Origin: CAZVRZ01 sp964629965 | GTDB taxonomy: Bacteria > Chloroflexota > Anaerolineae > Anaerolineales > UBA4823 | DNA: 44,151 bases | Assembly: GCA_964629965.1 (NCBI GenBank) | Contig: CAZVRZ010000026.1 | Span: 1 to 44,151, forward strand | Direction of reading: 5' to 3' | In this document: positions 16,856-25,980 of the stretch, piece by piece | Position numbering within the stretch: position 1 is the first letter of the stretch | Layout: each line of letters starts with the position of its first letter | Position numbers and translations under genes: made by a program | Notes under the pieces: model-generated | What the model was told of the DNA's origin: nothing | Databases searched by the model: none | What the model saw: only the letters and a program-made list of their open reading frames with translations

Positions 16856-17938
16856 TCACTTTATCTCCTGCTGTTTCTGAAGCGCAATTCGCTCTTGCAT
16901 GCGCGCCTGGACCTGATCAATGATCACAGCCAGGACGATCACCGCGCCTTTGATCACTTTCTGCCAGAACGAGGAAACGCCCATCATAACCAAGCCATCA
17001 CTCAGTACACCGATGGTGAAAGCTCCGATTATCGTCCCACCGATGCCGCCACGCCCGCCGGATAGTGATGTGCCGCCCAACACCACTGCGGCAATCGCGG
17101 TCATCTCAGCGGCATCACCGGCCATGGGATGGGATGCGACCAACTGCGAGGCCCAGATCAAGCCGACCAGCGCCGAAAAGAACCCGCTGATGCTATAGAC
17201 GATGATCTTGGTGCGGGCAACGCGCACACCCGAAAGCTCCGCGGCGCGTTCGTTCCCGCCAATCGCATACACGTGACGGCCAAAGGGCAGGCGGGTAATC
17301 ACAATGTGTGCCACGAGCATGAAGATCACCATAAGCCAAATCGTATAGTTGATTCCCAAAAAGGTACCCGCTCCCAAAATCTCGAACCCGGTATTGCCAT
17401 ACTCAGCTCGCCCGACCAGGTTAGGGAAGGTGTAGCCATTGTTGCGCAACCCCGCGATGCCGCGCGCCACATAAAACATTCCCAGGGTGGCAATGAAGGG
17501 GGCGACATTGAACCGCGTGATGACAAAACCGGTGATGGCGCCCGTTAGTGTACCCAGCACGAGCGAGATCAAGATAATCATCCAGGTATGGGGGTAGATA
17601 ATGACGCCGAGTTGCGGCAGGTTGATGCCTTCATTGATCAGCCCGCCGGAGATCATGGCGACCATCCCCACGATCGAGCCGACCGACAGGTCGATGCCGC
17701 CGGCCAGGATGACAAAGGTCATTCCGATCGCCAGCAGCGCGTTGAGCGCCACATGCTTGGACATAATCACGAAGTTTTCTGCGCTCAGGAATTGCGGCGT
17801 CAAGGACGAAAAAATTACCAGGACCAGGATGAGCGCGATAAAGGCCCTGCCGCGCAACAAGAATTGCTGCACGTCTGTCTTAGTGATACTTCGCCTCTTA
17901 TTCATCTGCACTGATTTCATGTTATTTTCCTGTTCCAT
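16856..17938 (-). CDS. Ribose-type ABC transporter permease
   Basis: This protein of about 360 residues is an integral-membrane permease of the RbsC family. Many hydrophobic segments are visible, starting with AFIALILVLVIFSSL and including FVILAGGIDLSVGSIVG, the signature of the family, as well as GAITGFVITRFNVAPFIATLG and AVVLGGTSLSGGRGGIGGT, which contacts the ATPase. The start at 17938 is chosen for its GGAGGCAATCATT leader and overlaps the ATPase gene by 17 nt; an alternative ATG at 17920 follows AGGAAAATAAC. It would form the membrane pore with two copies working with the double ATPase. Confidence 0.92.
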   Translation of the reverse strand: MEQENNMKSVQMNKRRSITKTDVQQFLLRGRAFIALILVLVIFSSLTPQFLSAENFVIMSKHVALNALLAIGMTFVILAGGIDLSVGSIVGMVAMISGGLINEGINLPQLGVIIYPHTWMIILISLVLGTLTGAITGFVITRFNVAPFIATLGMFYVARGIAGLRNNGYTFPNLVGRAEYGNTGFEILGAGTFLGINYTIWLMVIFMLVAHIVITRLPFGRHVYAIGGNERAAELSGVRVARTKIIVYSISGFFSALVGLIWASQLVASHPMAGDAAEMTAIAAVVLGGTSLSGGRGGIGGTIIGAFTIGVLSDGLVMMGVSSFWQKVIKGAVIVLAVIIDQVQARMQERIALQKQQEIK

Positions 17939-19517
17939 AATGATTGCCTCCGTTTGATGGGCCGTGACCAATGGCTGAAGCCGCGACCAGTTTTTCTTCA
18001 TTAGCCTCTTGATGGGTAAATTCACCCGTAATGGCGCCTTTGGACATGACCAAAATGCGATCCGACATTGCCAGAATTTCCTTCAGTTCCGAGGAAACGA
18101 AAATCACGCCGTACTTTTGCGCTGCCAGGCGATTCATGATCTCAAAAATTTCTGATTTTGCGCCCACATCGATGCCGCGCGTCGGTTCGTCGAGCAGCAA
18201 CACTTTTGGCTTTGTAAGCAGGCCCTTGGCTACGACCACCTTTTGCTGGTTACCGCCGCTCAGGGAAGTAATGGGCTGCTGCGGATTTGCCACACGGATG
18301 GACAATTCCCTGATTTGCTGTTCAGTGGCTGTCTTTTCCTGCCTGCGCATCAGGAAAGCCCCCCTGAGATAGTTCTTGAGACTGGCAAGCAGCATGTTAT
18401 CCATCACGGAAAGCGGCTGTACCAGGCCGAATTGCTGGCGATCTTCAGGAATAAGCACAAATCCAGCTTGAATACGATCTGCGATGGATTGCGCAGTCAC
18501 AGGCTCGCCCCTCAACCAAATCTTCCCGGTTGCCTGTGGTCGCGCACCCGCCAGGCAATCCATCAGATCAGAACGACCCGCACCCATTAAGCCGTAGAAT
18601 CCCAGAATCTCACTCTCGCGTAGTTCAAAAGAGACATGATCCAAGGCATAACCACCGCCCACGAGCGGTAGGGTTAGATCTTCCACTTTAAGCAGTACGT
18701 CTCCTAACTGGCGTTCCTTGTGAGTAAAAAGCGTCGCCGGGTTTCGCCCAACCATCTTCTCGATCATCCAGGGAACACTCGCGTTCGAGGTAGCTTCTTC
18801 TGCCACTTTGTGGCCATCGCGCAATACTGTAATGTAATCTCCGATTTGGAGAAGCTCCTCAAGTTTGTGAGAAATGTAGATAATCGAAACACCGTGTGAT
18901 TTCAATTCACGGATGACTCGGAACAGGACCTCCACCTCCCCAGCGCTCAGAGCTGAAGTGGGTTCATCCATAATCAGGATGCGCACATCCTGAGTCAGGG
19001 CCTTGGCAATTTCAACGATTTGTTGCTGTCCAATACGCAAATCGCTTACCACCACATCGGGGTCGATTTTCTGCTCGAGCCTGGTTACCAGTTCACGGGC
19101 GCGTTGCTTCTGGGATTTTTTTACAATCAAACCATTCTGGGTAGTTTCGCGCGCCAGAAAAATATTATCGACAACGCTCAAATTGAGACACAAGTTCAAT
19201 TCCTGGTAAATGATACCGATCCCCAGGCGGTTTGCATCCAGAGGGGAATGCGGATGGATTTCCTGACCATTTAATAGGATTTTCCCGTGGGTAGGACGCT
19301 CCACTCCAGCCAAGATCTTCATCAGCGTGGATTTCCCTGCGCCGTTTTCGCCAATCAGGACATTGACCTTACCCCTATACACATTGAACGTGACATCCTC
19401 AAGCGCCACTGTCCCAGGGAAAACTTTGGTGATATTTTGGGCGCTCAGGATAATGTCATCCCTTTCATTCATAGCCGTATCAGGCCCGGGATCAAGAACA
19501 GGTGTCATTTCAGACAT
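17922..19517 (-). CDS. Ribose-type ABC transporter ATP-binding protein (double ATPase)
   Basis: This 531-residue protein carries two fused ABC ATPase domains, as in RbsA/XylG/MglA. The first has Walker A GENGAGKST (about 56-64) and Walker B ILIMDEPTSALS. Its signature is the weak LRIGQQQ. The second has the usual degenerate Walker A GLMGAGRSD, the good signature LSGGNQQKVVVAKGL and Walker B VLLLDEPTRGIDVG. It powers uptake by the adjacent permease and binding protein. The start at 19517 follows GGGAG and lies 3 nt after the DUF2291 gene, which indicates tight co-translation. Confidence 0.94.
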   Translation of the reverse strand: MSEMTPVLDPGPDTAMNERDDIILSAQNITKVFPGTVALEDVTFNVYRGKVNVLIGENGAGKSTLMKILAGVERPTHGKILLNGQEIHPHSPLDANRLGIGIIYQELNLCLNLSVVDNIFLARETTQNGLIVKKSQKQRARELVTRLEQKIDPDVVVSDLRIGQQQIVEIAKALTQDVRILIMDEPTSALSAGEVEVLFRVIRELKSHGVSIIYISHKLEELLQIGDYITVLRDGHKVAEEATSNASVPWMIEKMVGRNPATLFTHKERQLGDVLLKVEDLTLPLVGGGYALDHVSFELRESEILGFYGLMGAGRSDLMDCLAGARPQATGKIWLRGEPVTAQSIADRIQAGFVLIPEDRQQFGLVQPLSVMDNMLLASLKNYLRGAFLMRRQEKTATEQQIRELSIRVANPQQPITSLSGGNQQKVVVAKGLLTKPKVLLLDEPTRGIDVGAKSEIFEIMNRLAAQKYGVIFVSSELKEILAMSDRILVMSKGAITGEFTHQEANEEKLVAASAIGHGPSNGGNHYGTGK

Positions 19518-19520
19518 AGG

Positions 19521-20222
19521 TCATTCTCCCAAGGTTATTTCAACCGGTACAATGCGAATTTCTTTGAGATTAATTTGAATCAGATTGAAAGTGCGAATAT
19601 TGAAGGCACCCTTGAAGGAAATGGTTTTTCCCATCAAGCTGTTTTTATCCAGGCTGCCGAGTACCTGGGACAATACACGTTTGTTTATTTCTTGACCCAC
19701 TTTGCCATATTCGGTCTGCTCTTTGAAGTCACCGAAACTAATATAGCCCACTCCATCGCGTATTGAAGTTTCATCATTGGGAATGCGAGTCCCAATGTAA
19801 ATGAGAGTTTTGACTGGGCCATCATAACCATCCAGTGCTACTTCGATAGTTCCCAGGCTCGTTTCTGCATTGACTTTGCTGATCGTGCCACTTCCCTTCA
19901 CCATGTATACATGCGCCTCGCCAACTGTGATGAGACCATATTTATTAGCGATGGGGATTAAACTATCTTTGGAAGCTGTTCCATTTGCGTCTACCTTGAA
20001 TTCAGATAGTATTGTTGGAAGCCCCACTGCTTTTTCATTGAAGGTTGGCATTAACTTGGCGTCCCAGATTCCATCTACATACAAAACGGGATCAAATGCT
20101 TCACTCTGGACGGCTTGTTCGGCATCTTCGATTGTAACCACGGTGAAACCATAGCGCCCCGCGAGCAATAAGAATATGAGAACCACCAGCGCAACGATGA
20201 GTGTGACTAATTTTTGTTTCAT
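19521..20222 (-). CDS. DUF2291 family envelope protein
   Basis: This 233-residue protein has one N-terminal membrane segment (TLIVALVVLIFLLLAG, about 7-22) and a periplasmic/extracellular domain. The segments SEAFDPVLYVDGIWDAKLMP, NKYGLITVGEAHVYMVKGSG and VKTLIYIGTRIPNDETSIRD are like DUF2291 (putative periplasmic lipoproteins), which recur next to ribose-type importers. No lipobox cysteine is visible here, so it is probably anchored by the helix. It lies 11 nt after the FGGY kinase gene and 3 nt before the ATPase gene. Its role is unknown; an accessory function in import is inferred from the conserved neighbourhood. Confidence 0.82.
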   Translation of the reverse strand: MKQKLVTLIVALVVLIFLLLAGRYGFTVVTIEDAEQAVQSEAFDPVLYVDGIWDAKLMPTFNEKAVGLPTILSEFKVDANGTASKDSLIPIANKYGLITVGEAHVYMVKGSGTISKVNAETSLGTIEVALDGYDGPVKTLIYIGTRIPNDETSIRDGVGYISFGDFKEQTEYGKVGQEINKRVLSQVLGSLDKNSLMGKTISFKGAFNIRTFNLIQINLKEIRIVPVEITLGE

Positions 20223-20233
20223 GCCTTCATCCT

Positions 20234-21736
20234 CTATTTAGGTTGATATAAAACTTGTTGCACAGCTTTTTGCCAGCCTGCAAAAAAGGCGCTTGCGCGA
20301 ACCGGATCCATCGAGGGCGTGTATTCAACAAAACCAAAGGGAAGTTTTTGCACATCTTCCAGGGAAGTATAAATCTCCAGCCCGAGGCCGCCGTTCAAGA
20401 CCGCGCCCAGCGCTGAAAGTTCGGGCGTGTGGGCCGCGCAAACTTTTAACTGATTCATGTCTGCCACAAATTGCATCAAAAAAGCATTGCGAACAGCTCC
20501 GCCATCGGCGTTTACCATGCTAAGTTTCATTCCGGCATCCTCGCCCATTGCCTTTAGTACATCGGTGACGATATAACCGATGGATTCGAGCGCCGCTCGA
20601 ACAACATGGGCGCGAGTTGTTGAAGGAGTTATGCCCAGGATGGCAGCACGGGCATCGGCGCGCCAATATGGGGCACTCAGGCCCACAAAAGCTGGGATTA
20701 AATAAACCCCATCGCTGTCAGGAACCGACCGTGCCAGTGATTCGGTCTCATCAGGAGTAGTGATCAGGTGCAGTTGGTCGCGTAGCCAGGCAATGGTCGC
20801 ACCAGTAAAATTGATAATCCCTTCGAAAGCGTAGGTTGGCTGGCCTTGTAAAACCCAACCAAGCGCCGTTACCGTCCCGCGCCCGGAAAGGCATTTCTCG
20901 TGGCCGGTATTCAATAAGACCGAGGAACCAGTACCAAAGGTCACTTTCGCACTGCCCGGTCCGAAACAACGTTGGGCAAAAAGGGCTGCTTGCGAGTCAC
21001 CCATCACCCCACAGATTGGGATGCGCCGGTTGAGGCAGCCAGCCAGATCAGTATCGCCGTACCAGGCAGCACTTTCGCGCACATCTGGCAACTCGCCGAA
21101 TTCCAGCCCAAATGCTTTTTGCAGATCCTGACTCCAGGCCAATTTGTCAATGTCATACAATAGCGTGCGGGAGGCGTTCGTATGATCTGTGACGTAAGCC
21201 TTACCGCTCGTCAATCGGTAAATCAGGTACGTGTCTATGGTGCCAAATAAGGCCGAACCATTCCTCAGTCGAGCGCGCAAGTCAGGGCGAGCATCCAACA
21301 GCCAGCGCAGCTTGCTAGCGGGAAAGTAAGTATCGATTTTCAAACCAGTCAGTTTGTGAACGATCTCATCGCTCCCATCAGCCACCAGCCGATGGCATAA
21401 TTCATCGCCCCGCCGGCACTGCCAGACGATAGCATTGTACAGCGGTTGACCGGTTTCACGGTCAAACAAAACAAAGGTCTCGCGCTGGTTGGTGATGCTG
21501 AGTGCCAGCAAGCTGTTCCATTGATCGGTATGCCGCTGCAGCAAAGTGGAGGCTGCTTTTATCGTGTTGTTGTATATCTCGTCCGCATCGTGTTCTACCC
21601 AACCGGCCTGGGGGTAAATCTGGTGATGCGAAAGCGATTCCTGATCAATGAGACGGCCATCAGGGGTGAAAAGCAACGCTTTCGTAGCCGAGGTGCTCTG
21701 ATCAATGGCAAGGAATAACCTGTTACTGTGGATCAT
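20234..21736 (-). CDS. FGGY-family carbohydrate kinase
   Basis: This 500-residue protein is an FGGY kinase, closest in feel to the glycerol-kinase branch. It has the N-terminal phosphate loop FLAIDQSTSATKALLF, ALSITNQRETFVLFD, AIVWQCRRGDELC, GVMGDSQAALF with the probable catalytic aspartate, AKVTFGTGSSVLLN and the adenosine segment MVNADGGAVRNAFLMQF. It transfers phosphate from ATP to a sugar or ketose. The start at 21736 overlaps the transketolase C-subunit stop by four bases (ATGA), so translation is coupled. In D-apiose catabolism an FGGY kinase phosphorylates apulose just before a split transketolase, which fits this order; glycerol or xylulose are other options. Confidence 0.88.
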   Translation of the reverse strand: MIHSNRLFLAIDQSTSATKALLFTPDGRLIDQESLSHHQIYPQAGWVEHDADEIYNNTIKAASTLLQRHTDQWNSLLALSITNQRETFVLFDRETGQPLYNAIVWQCRRGDELCHRLVADGSDEIVHKLTGLKIDTYFPASKLRWLLDARPDLRARLRNGSALFGTIDTYLIYRLTSGKAYVTDHTNASRTLLYDIDKLAWSQDLQKAFGLEFGELPDVRESAAWYGDTDLAGCLNRRIPICGVMGDSQAALFAQRCFGPGSAKVTFGTGSSVLLNTGHEKCLSGRGTVTALGWVLQGQPTYAFEGIINFTGATIAWLRDQLHLITTPDETESLARSVPDSDGVYLIPAFVGLSAPYWRADARAAILGITPSTTRAHVVRAALESIGYIVTDVLKAMGEDAGMKLSMVNADGGAVRNAFLMQFVADMNQLKVCAAHTPELSALGAVLNGGLGLEIYTSLEDVQKLPFGFVEYTPSMDPVRASAFFAGWQKAVQQVLYQPK

Positions 21737-22704
21737 ACAGCCTCTTCCTTCAAAAGCTGCAAAGCAGTGTGTGACAGGGCTTGTGGTGTAATGCCGTAAT
21801 AATTGAAAATTTCACCCTGGCTGCCGGTAACTGTGTATTCGTCGGGAATGCCGACGATACGCAGTGGGCGAAAGATTTTGGCTTGCATGAGGAAAGATGC
21901 CACCCGGCTGCCCAACCCACCGTTGACGCTGTGCTCTTCCACTGTGAGAACAACTCGTGAACACATTGCAGCCAATCGGACTGCTATTTCGTCGAATGGG
22001 CGGATGCTGTGCAGGCTCAACACGCAGCAAACGATACCTTTTTCCGCCAAGGCTTGGCCAGCCAAATAGGCTGGCGCTACTGCCTCTCCTGTTGCGAACA
22101 ACGCAACATCGTAACTCTCATGGAGTGGCATGAGATGGATGGCCTTGCCAATCTCAAAATATGTTTCTGGCGGGTGCAAAATTGGCATGGCTTTTTTGCC
22201 CAAACGGATGTAGATTGGTCGAGGATGTTGAAGAGCAGCCTGGATGGCCTTAAAGGTTTCGAAGTTATCCGCCGGGGCAACTATATCAATGTTGTTAATC
22301 GCTTGCAGTGCAGCAAAATCATGCAGGGAATGGTGGGTGGTACCTAATGCACCGTAACTGACTCCAGCGCTGATACCAATCACCTTTACGGGATGATCAG
22401 AGTAGGCAATATCATTCTTAATCTGTTCTAATGCACGCGCTGTCAGGAAACAGGCCGGAGACACGATGAAAACTTTCTTGCCCGCCGAAGCCAATCCGGC
22501 GGAAACTCCTACCAGGTTTTGTTCAGCGATCCCCATCTCCACCAACTGCTCAGGGAAGCGTTTGCCGAAAGGTGTCATCCGGCCCGAGCCACGCGAATCA
22601 CTCGTTAGAACCAGGATATCGCGGTCATTCGCCGCCTGTTCCATCAGTGTCTCGGCAAAAACATCCAGGTTGGTTTTTCCAATTGGTAAAGTCAGATCAC
22701 CCAT
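21733..22704 (-). CDS. Transketolase, C-terminal subunit
   Basis: This 323-residue protein contains the pyrimidine-binding and C-terminal domains of a split transketolase. DSRGSGRMTPFGKRFPEQLV, MGIAEQNLVGVSAGLA (the conserved glutamate that activates thiamine diphosphate), GVSYGALGTTHHSLHD and VLTVEEHSVNGGLG are typical. It must pair with the N-terminal subunit encoded directly upstream; the genes overlap by 8 nt. Together they would move a two-carbon ketol group between sugar phosphates. Its position beside an FGGY kinase rather than in a pentose phosphate cluster suggests a dedicated catabolic role such as cleavage of apulose 4-phosphate. Confidence 0.92.
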   Translation of the reverse strand: MGDLTLPIGKTNLDVFAETLMEQAANDRDILVLTSDSRGSGRMTPFGKRFPEQLVEMGIAEQNLVGVSAGLASAGKKVFIVSPACFLTARALEQIKNDIAYSDHPVKVIGISAGVSYGALGTTHHSLHDFAALQAINNIDIVAPADNFETFKAIQAALQHPRPIYIRLGKKAMPILHPPETYFEIGKAIHLMPLHESYDVALFATGEAVAPAYLAGQALAEKGIVCCVLSLHSIRPFDEIAVRLAAMCSRVVLTVEEHSVNGGLGSRVASFLMQAKIFRPLRIVGIPDEYTVTGSQGEIFNYYGITPQALSHTALQLLKEEAV

Positions 22705-23560
22705 GAGTTTGCTCCAAGGCTTTTTGCGCCTGATCCAGTTCTAGCATTGCAATGGCATATTCTGCGTCAGTGGGAACCCGGTGATGCCATTGGATATTAT
22801 CTTCCATGAAGCTAATTCCTTTTCCCTTGACCGTATGCGCCAGCACCAGGTTCGGTTTACCTGGTTCAAAGGGCAGCCTTCCAAGTAAGGCTGCCAAATC
22901 AGCTACGCTGTTACCATCCACATGGCGGACGGCGTAGCCAAACGAGCCGAATTTCTCTTCTAACGGTTCCATTGCCATCACAAATTCGGTTCGTCCCGAT
23001 ATCTGCAGAGTGTTGCGGTCAATGATGGCAACCAGATTGTCGAGACGGTAGTGAGCTGCACTGGCAGATGCCTCCCAATTCGAACCCTCAGTCAGCTCAC
23101 CATCACCCAAGGTTGTAAAGACTCTGTCGCTGCGCCCATCTTGTTTGGCGGCTAATGCCAGCCCAACTGAAAAGGAGAGACCATGTCCAAGCGAGCCTGT
23201 ATTGTGCTCAACCCCATAAACACTCCGGGTAGGGTGGCCGATGAAATCGGAAGCATATTTTCCCACCTGGCTGAGCCGTTCCCTGGGGAAAAATCCTTTA
23301 TCCGCCAGCACCACATACAGCGCTTCTACCGAATGCCCCTTACTGTGAATGTAGTGGTCACGTTCCACCTGGGGAAAGTTTCCCGGGGAGATTTGCATGA
23401 TATGATTGTAAAGCACGTTAAGAATATCAACACATGATAGACTTCCGCCTGTATGGCCAGCTTTTGCTGTAAATATAAGATCTAAAATACCCTTTCGGTA
23501 CAAAATCGACTTGTATTCCAGCATCCTGATTGTTTCTAGAGCAAGGGGGGGGGTGATCAT
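22697..23560 (-). CDS. Transketolase, N-terminal subunit
   Basis: This 287-residue protein is the diphosphate-binding half of a split transketolase. GHTGGSLSCVDILNVLY, HSKGHSVEALYVVLADKG, NTGSLGHGLSFSVGLALA and the thiamine diphosphate motif GDGELTEGSNWEA ending at LVAIIDRNTLQ are all intact. It is the first gene of the long leftward operon. The ATG at 23560 lacks a good ribosome binding site; an internal ATG at 23524 is possible. Inverted repeats directly upstream, between this gene and the divergent SorC-type regulator, suggest that the whole operon is controlled from here. Confidence 0.92.
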   Translation of the reverse strand: MITPPLALETIRMLEYKSILYRKGILDLIFTAKAGHTGGSLSCVDILNVLYNHIMQISPGNFPQVERDHYIHSKGHSVEALYVVLADKGFFPRERLSQVGKYASDFIGHPTRSVYGVEHNTGSLGHGLSFSVGLALAAKQDGRSDRVFTTLGDGELTEGSNWEASASAAHYRLDNLVAIIDRNTLQISGRTEFVMAMEPLEEKFGSFGYAVRHVDGNSVADLAALLGRLPFEPGKPNLVLAHTVKGKGISFMEDNIQWHHRVPTDAEYAIAMLELDQAQKALEQTHG

Positions 23561-23566
23561 CGTGAA

Positions 23567-23654
23567 TATTTATTCCTATCTGTAATAAAATTCATCTTGT
23601 GCTATAATACAATATAGGAATAAATAAATCAAGCCATTCTGAATAAATATTCAG
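23567..23654. promoter_or_regulatory. Divergent control region: operator pairs and extended -10 promoter
   Basis: TATTTATTCCTAT at 23567-23579 and ATAGGAATAAATA at 23614-23626 form a 13-bp perfect inverted repeat with a 34-bp gap. A third site, CTGAATAAATATTCAG at 23639-23654, has 7-bp perfect arms and shares the GAATAAATA core. A TGCTATAAT extended -10 (23600-23608) drives the regulator gene. Widely spaced operators are common for SorC-type tetramers, so autoregulation and control of the transketolase operon is likely. Confidence 0.7.
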
Positions 23655-23682
23655 AAGACGAGAATTATTCAAGGAATCAAAT

Positions 23683-24636
23683 ATGCCAAGAATTGATGAA
23701 CTTCGACTAGTGGCAAGGGTGGCGCGTATGTACTATGAGTGGGATATGCGCCAGGCAGAAATTGCCAGGCAGCTCGACCTCTCACAGGCAACCGTCTCCA
23801 GGTTGCTTGGTCGTTCGAAAGAAGAGGGAATTATTCGGATTTCGATCAACCTTCCCCAAGGAGTTTATACCGAACTGGAAGAAACTCTGGTCAAGAAATA
23901 TCGCTTGCGCGATGCGATTGTGGTGGATAGCCTGGAGGATAACGAAAAACTAATCCAGCGTGACCTGGGAGCAGCAGCTGCCTATTATATAGAATCGGCG
24001 ATCCGTCCAAACGAGGTAATTGGGATTTCTTCCTGGAGTGCCACATTGCTAGCATTGGTAGATGCCCTACAGCCTCTACCGCGCAAACCCGGTGTGAGGG
24101 TCGTTCAAATCCTGGGTGGAGTTGGTAACCCGGCTGTTGAAGCACACGCCACCCGGCTAACTTCGCGTATGGCACAGCTGGTCAATGGAGATGCCGTTTA
24201 TTTGCCAGTTTCGGGTATCCTCGCGACCGAGGCAGCCCGAGATATCCTGATAGCCGATGAAGTTACTCAGCAGGCCATCCGGCTGTTTGATCATGTCACC
24301 ACTGCCCTGGTTGGAATTGGGGCGATTGACCCATCACCACTGCTTGCCCAAAGCGGTAACATCTTTGCGCCTCAAGAACTGGATTTATTGCGGCAAGCAA
24401 AGGCGGTTGGCGATATCTTGTTGCGCTTTTTCGACCAAAATGGGAACTTAGTCGAGACCGGGCTGGAAAAGCGTGTCATTTCTATGAATCTGGAACAATT
24501 AAGCCGAGTGAGCCGTGCCATTGGGGTGGCTGGCAGCTCGAGAAAGTATCCTGCCATTTTAGGGGCCTTACGCGGCCACTGGATTAACATCCTGGTTACG
24601 GATCATTTCACGGCTAACCGGCTGGCAAGGGAGTGA
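23683..24636 (+). CDS. SorC-family sugar-responsive regulator
   Basis: This 317-residue protein has an N-terminal helix-turn-helix (MRQAEIARQLDLSQATVSRL, about 23-42) and a C-terminal sugar-phosphate-binding domain of the SorC/DeoR type. EVIGISSWSATLLALVDAL, VRVVQILGGVGNPAVEAHAT and TALVGIGAIDPSPLL are recognisable. It is divergent from the transketolase operon with 122 bp between the starts and very probably controls it, with a phosphorylated sugar as effector. The region from 24637 to 24845 after it holds no gene I can support. Confidence 0.9.
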   Translation: MPRIDELRLVARVARMYYEWDMRQAEIARQLDLSQATVSRLLGRSKEEGIIRISINLPQGVYTELEETLVKKYRLRDAIVVDSLEDNEKLIQRDLGAAAAYYIESAIRPNEVIGISSWSATLLALVDALQPLPRKPGVRVVQILGGVGNPAVEAHATRLTSRMAQLVNGDAVYLPVSGILATEAARDILIADEVTQQAIRLFDHVTTALVGIGAIDPSPLLAQSGNIFAPQELDLLRQAKAVGDILLRFFDQNGNLVETGLEKRVISMNLEQLSRVSRAIGVAGSSRKYPAILGALRGHWINILVTDHFTANRLARE

Positions 24637-24845
24637 CAACACAAAGTACAGAGAGTAATTTCTCAAGGACGATGTGGGTTTGCAGGGCAATTGCCAAGAT
24701 ACCCGCTGTTTCCAAGCGGAGTGGAGGATCATTGACGCTCCTCGCTCATTGGCTTTGCCAGAAACCAGATGCCCCGCAGACGATTTTGTTGTTTTTTTGA
24801 TCGGCAAGGTTCAGCCAATTCATTTTGGTAAAAGTCCAGCTAAAT

Positions 24846-25808
24846 TCAAATCGCCATAATTCTTGGCCGGTACTGCAGTGCCTCTGCCAGGTGGACAGGA
24901 GCGATGTGCTCGCTCCCCGCTAAATCGGCAATCGTTCTGGCCAACTTGAGAATGCGGTGATAAGCCCGTGCCGAAAGCTGGAGTTGGCTCATGGCGGTCT
25001 TCATCAAGGTGCGCCCGCTATCATCCAGGTCGCAGAATTGGCGCACTTCCGCCGGGCGCATATCGGCGTTGCATTGGATCGAGAGTGCATCTTGAGATGC
25101 GTGCTGCCCATCGGCAGCGAACCGGTTGCGCTGGCGTTGGCGGGCGGCTTCGACGCGCGCCCGAATCGCCGCCGAAGGTTCTCCCATCCGACCGTCACTC
25201 AGTTTGTCATAATCGACGCGCGGCGCTTCGATATGGATATCGATACGATCTAGCAATGGGCCCGAGATGCGCTTTTGATACTTGGTCACCGTAGCAGCCG
25301 AGCAAGTGCAGGGTTTCACCGCATCCCCATAATAGCCGCACGGGCAGGGATTCATGGCAGCAATCATCATAAAATTGGCCGGAAAGGTGAGTGAACCCTG
25401 CGCCCGGCTGATGGTGACCACCTTGTCTTCGATCGGCTGGCGCAGAACTTCCAGCACACGCATACCAAACTCCGGCAGTTCATCCAGGAAAAGCACGCCG
25501 CGGTGCGCCAGGGATATCTCGCCGGGATGCGGGTTGTTTCCACCGCCCACCAGGCCGGCATGCGATATTGTGTGGTGTGGCGAACGGAAAGGCCGATTCT
25601 GGACCAGCGGCAAATCAGGGGGAAGTTGGTCGGCAACCGAATAAATCCGAGTCACATCCAACGCCTCGTCGATCGTCATCCTGGGCAGGATACCCGGCAA
25701 AGCCCGCGCCAGCAGTGTCTTGCCCGCACCCGGAGGCCCCACGAGTATGACATTATGGACAACAAACCGTTTCATTCTCGTTGACTTTGGCGGATGCACT
25801 TTTCTCAT
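24846..25808 (-). pseudogene. comM: N-terminally truncated ComM/YifB-type AAA+ ATPase
   Basis: This 320-residue frame holds the AAA+ and C-terminal domains of a ComM-type protein. Walker A is VILVGPPGAGKT, Walker B is GVLFLDELPEF, and the cysteine cluster CPCGYYGDAVKPCTC and sensor-2 tail SARAYHRILKLARTIADLAG are intact. Full-length ComM proteins have about 500 residues and begin with a Lon-protease-like domain of about 180 residues that is missing here. Similarity begins abruptly at HNVILVG, so the first 17 residues are novel sequence at a rearrangement junction near 25755. ComM promotes branch migration during natural transformation. This copy might still be expressed, but it is probably not functional. 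The same gene left a second remnant near 10.2 kb. Confidence 0.82.
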
Positions 25809-25980
25809 GCGTGACTCTTGAGCGGGTGGAGTAAGAAGATTACCGCTCGTTCTGTTTGTTCAGCCCATACGAGCGAATACATAATTATACCCTTATACTT
25901 ATATCCCGATATCCAGGCGAGTGCGCTGGCCCAGGCAGAATAGGGTAAAGCGATCCTGTAAGCTAAATTCTCAGGCAAGG

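Noticed and set aside
7693..23560. Sulfoquinovose transketolase pathway (GH31 plus split transketolase)
   Set aside because: The GH31 enzyme looks like an alpha-xylosidase, and the operon has an FGGY kinase and a ribose-type importer, with no sulfosugar isomerase or sulfoacetaldehyde enzyme.
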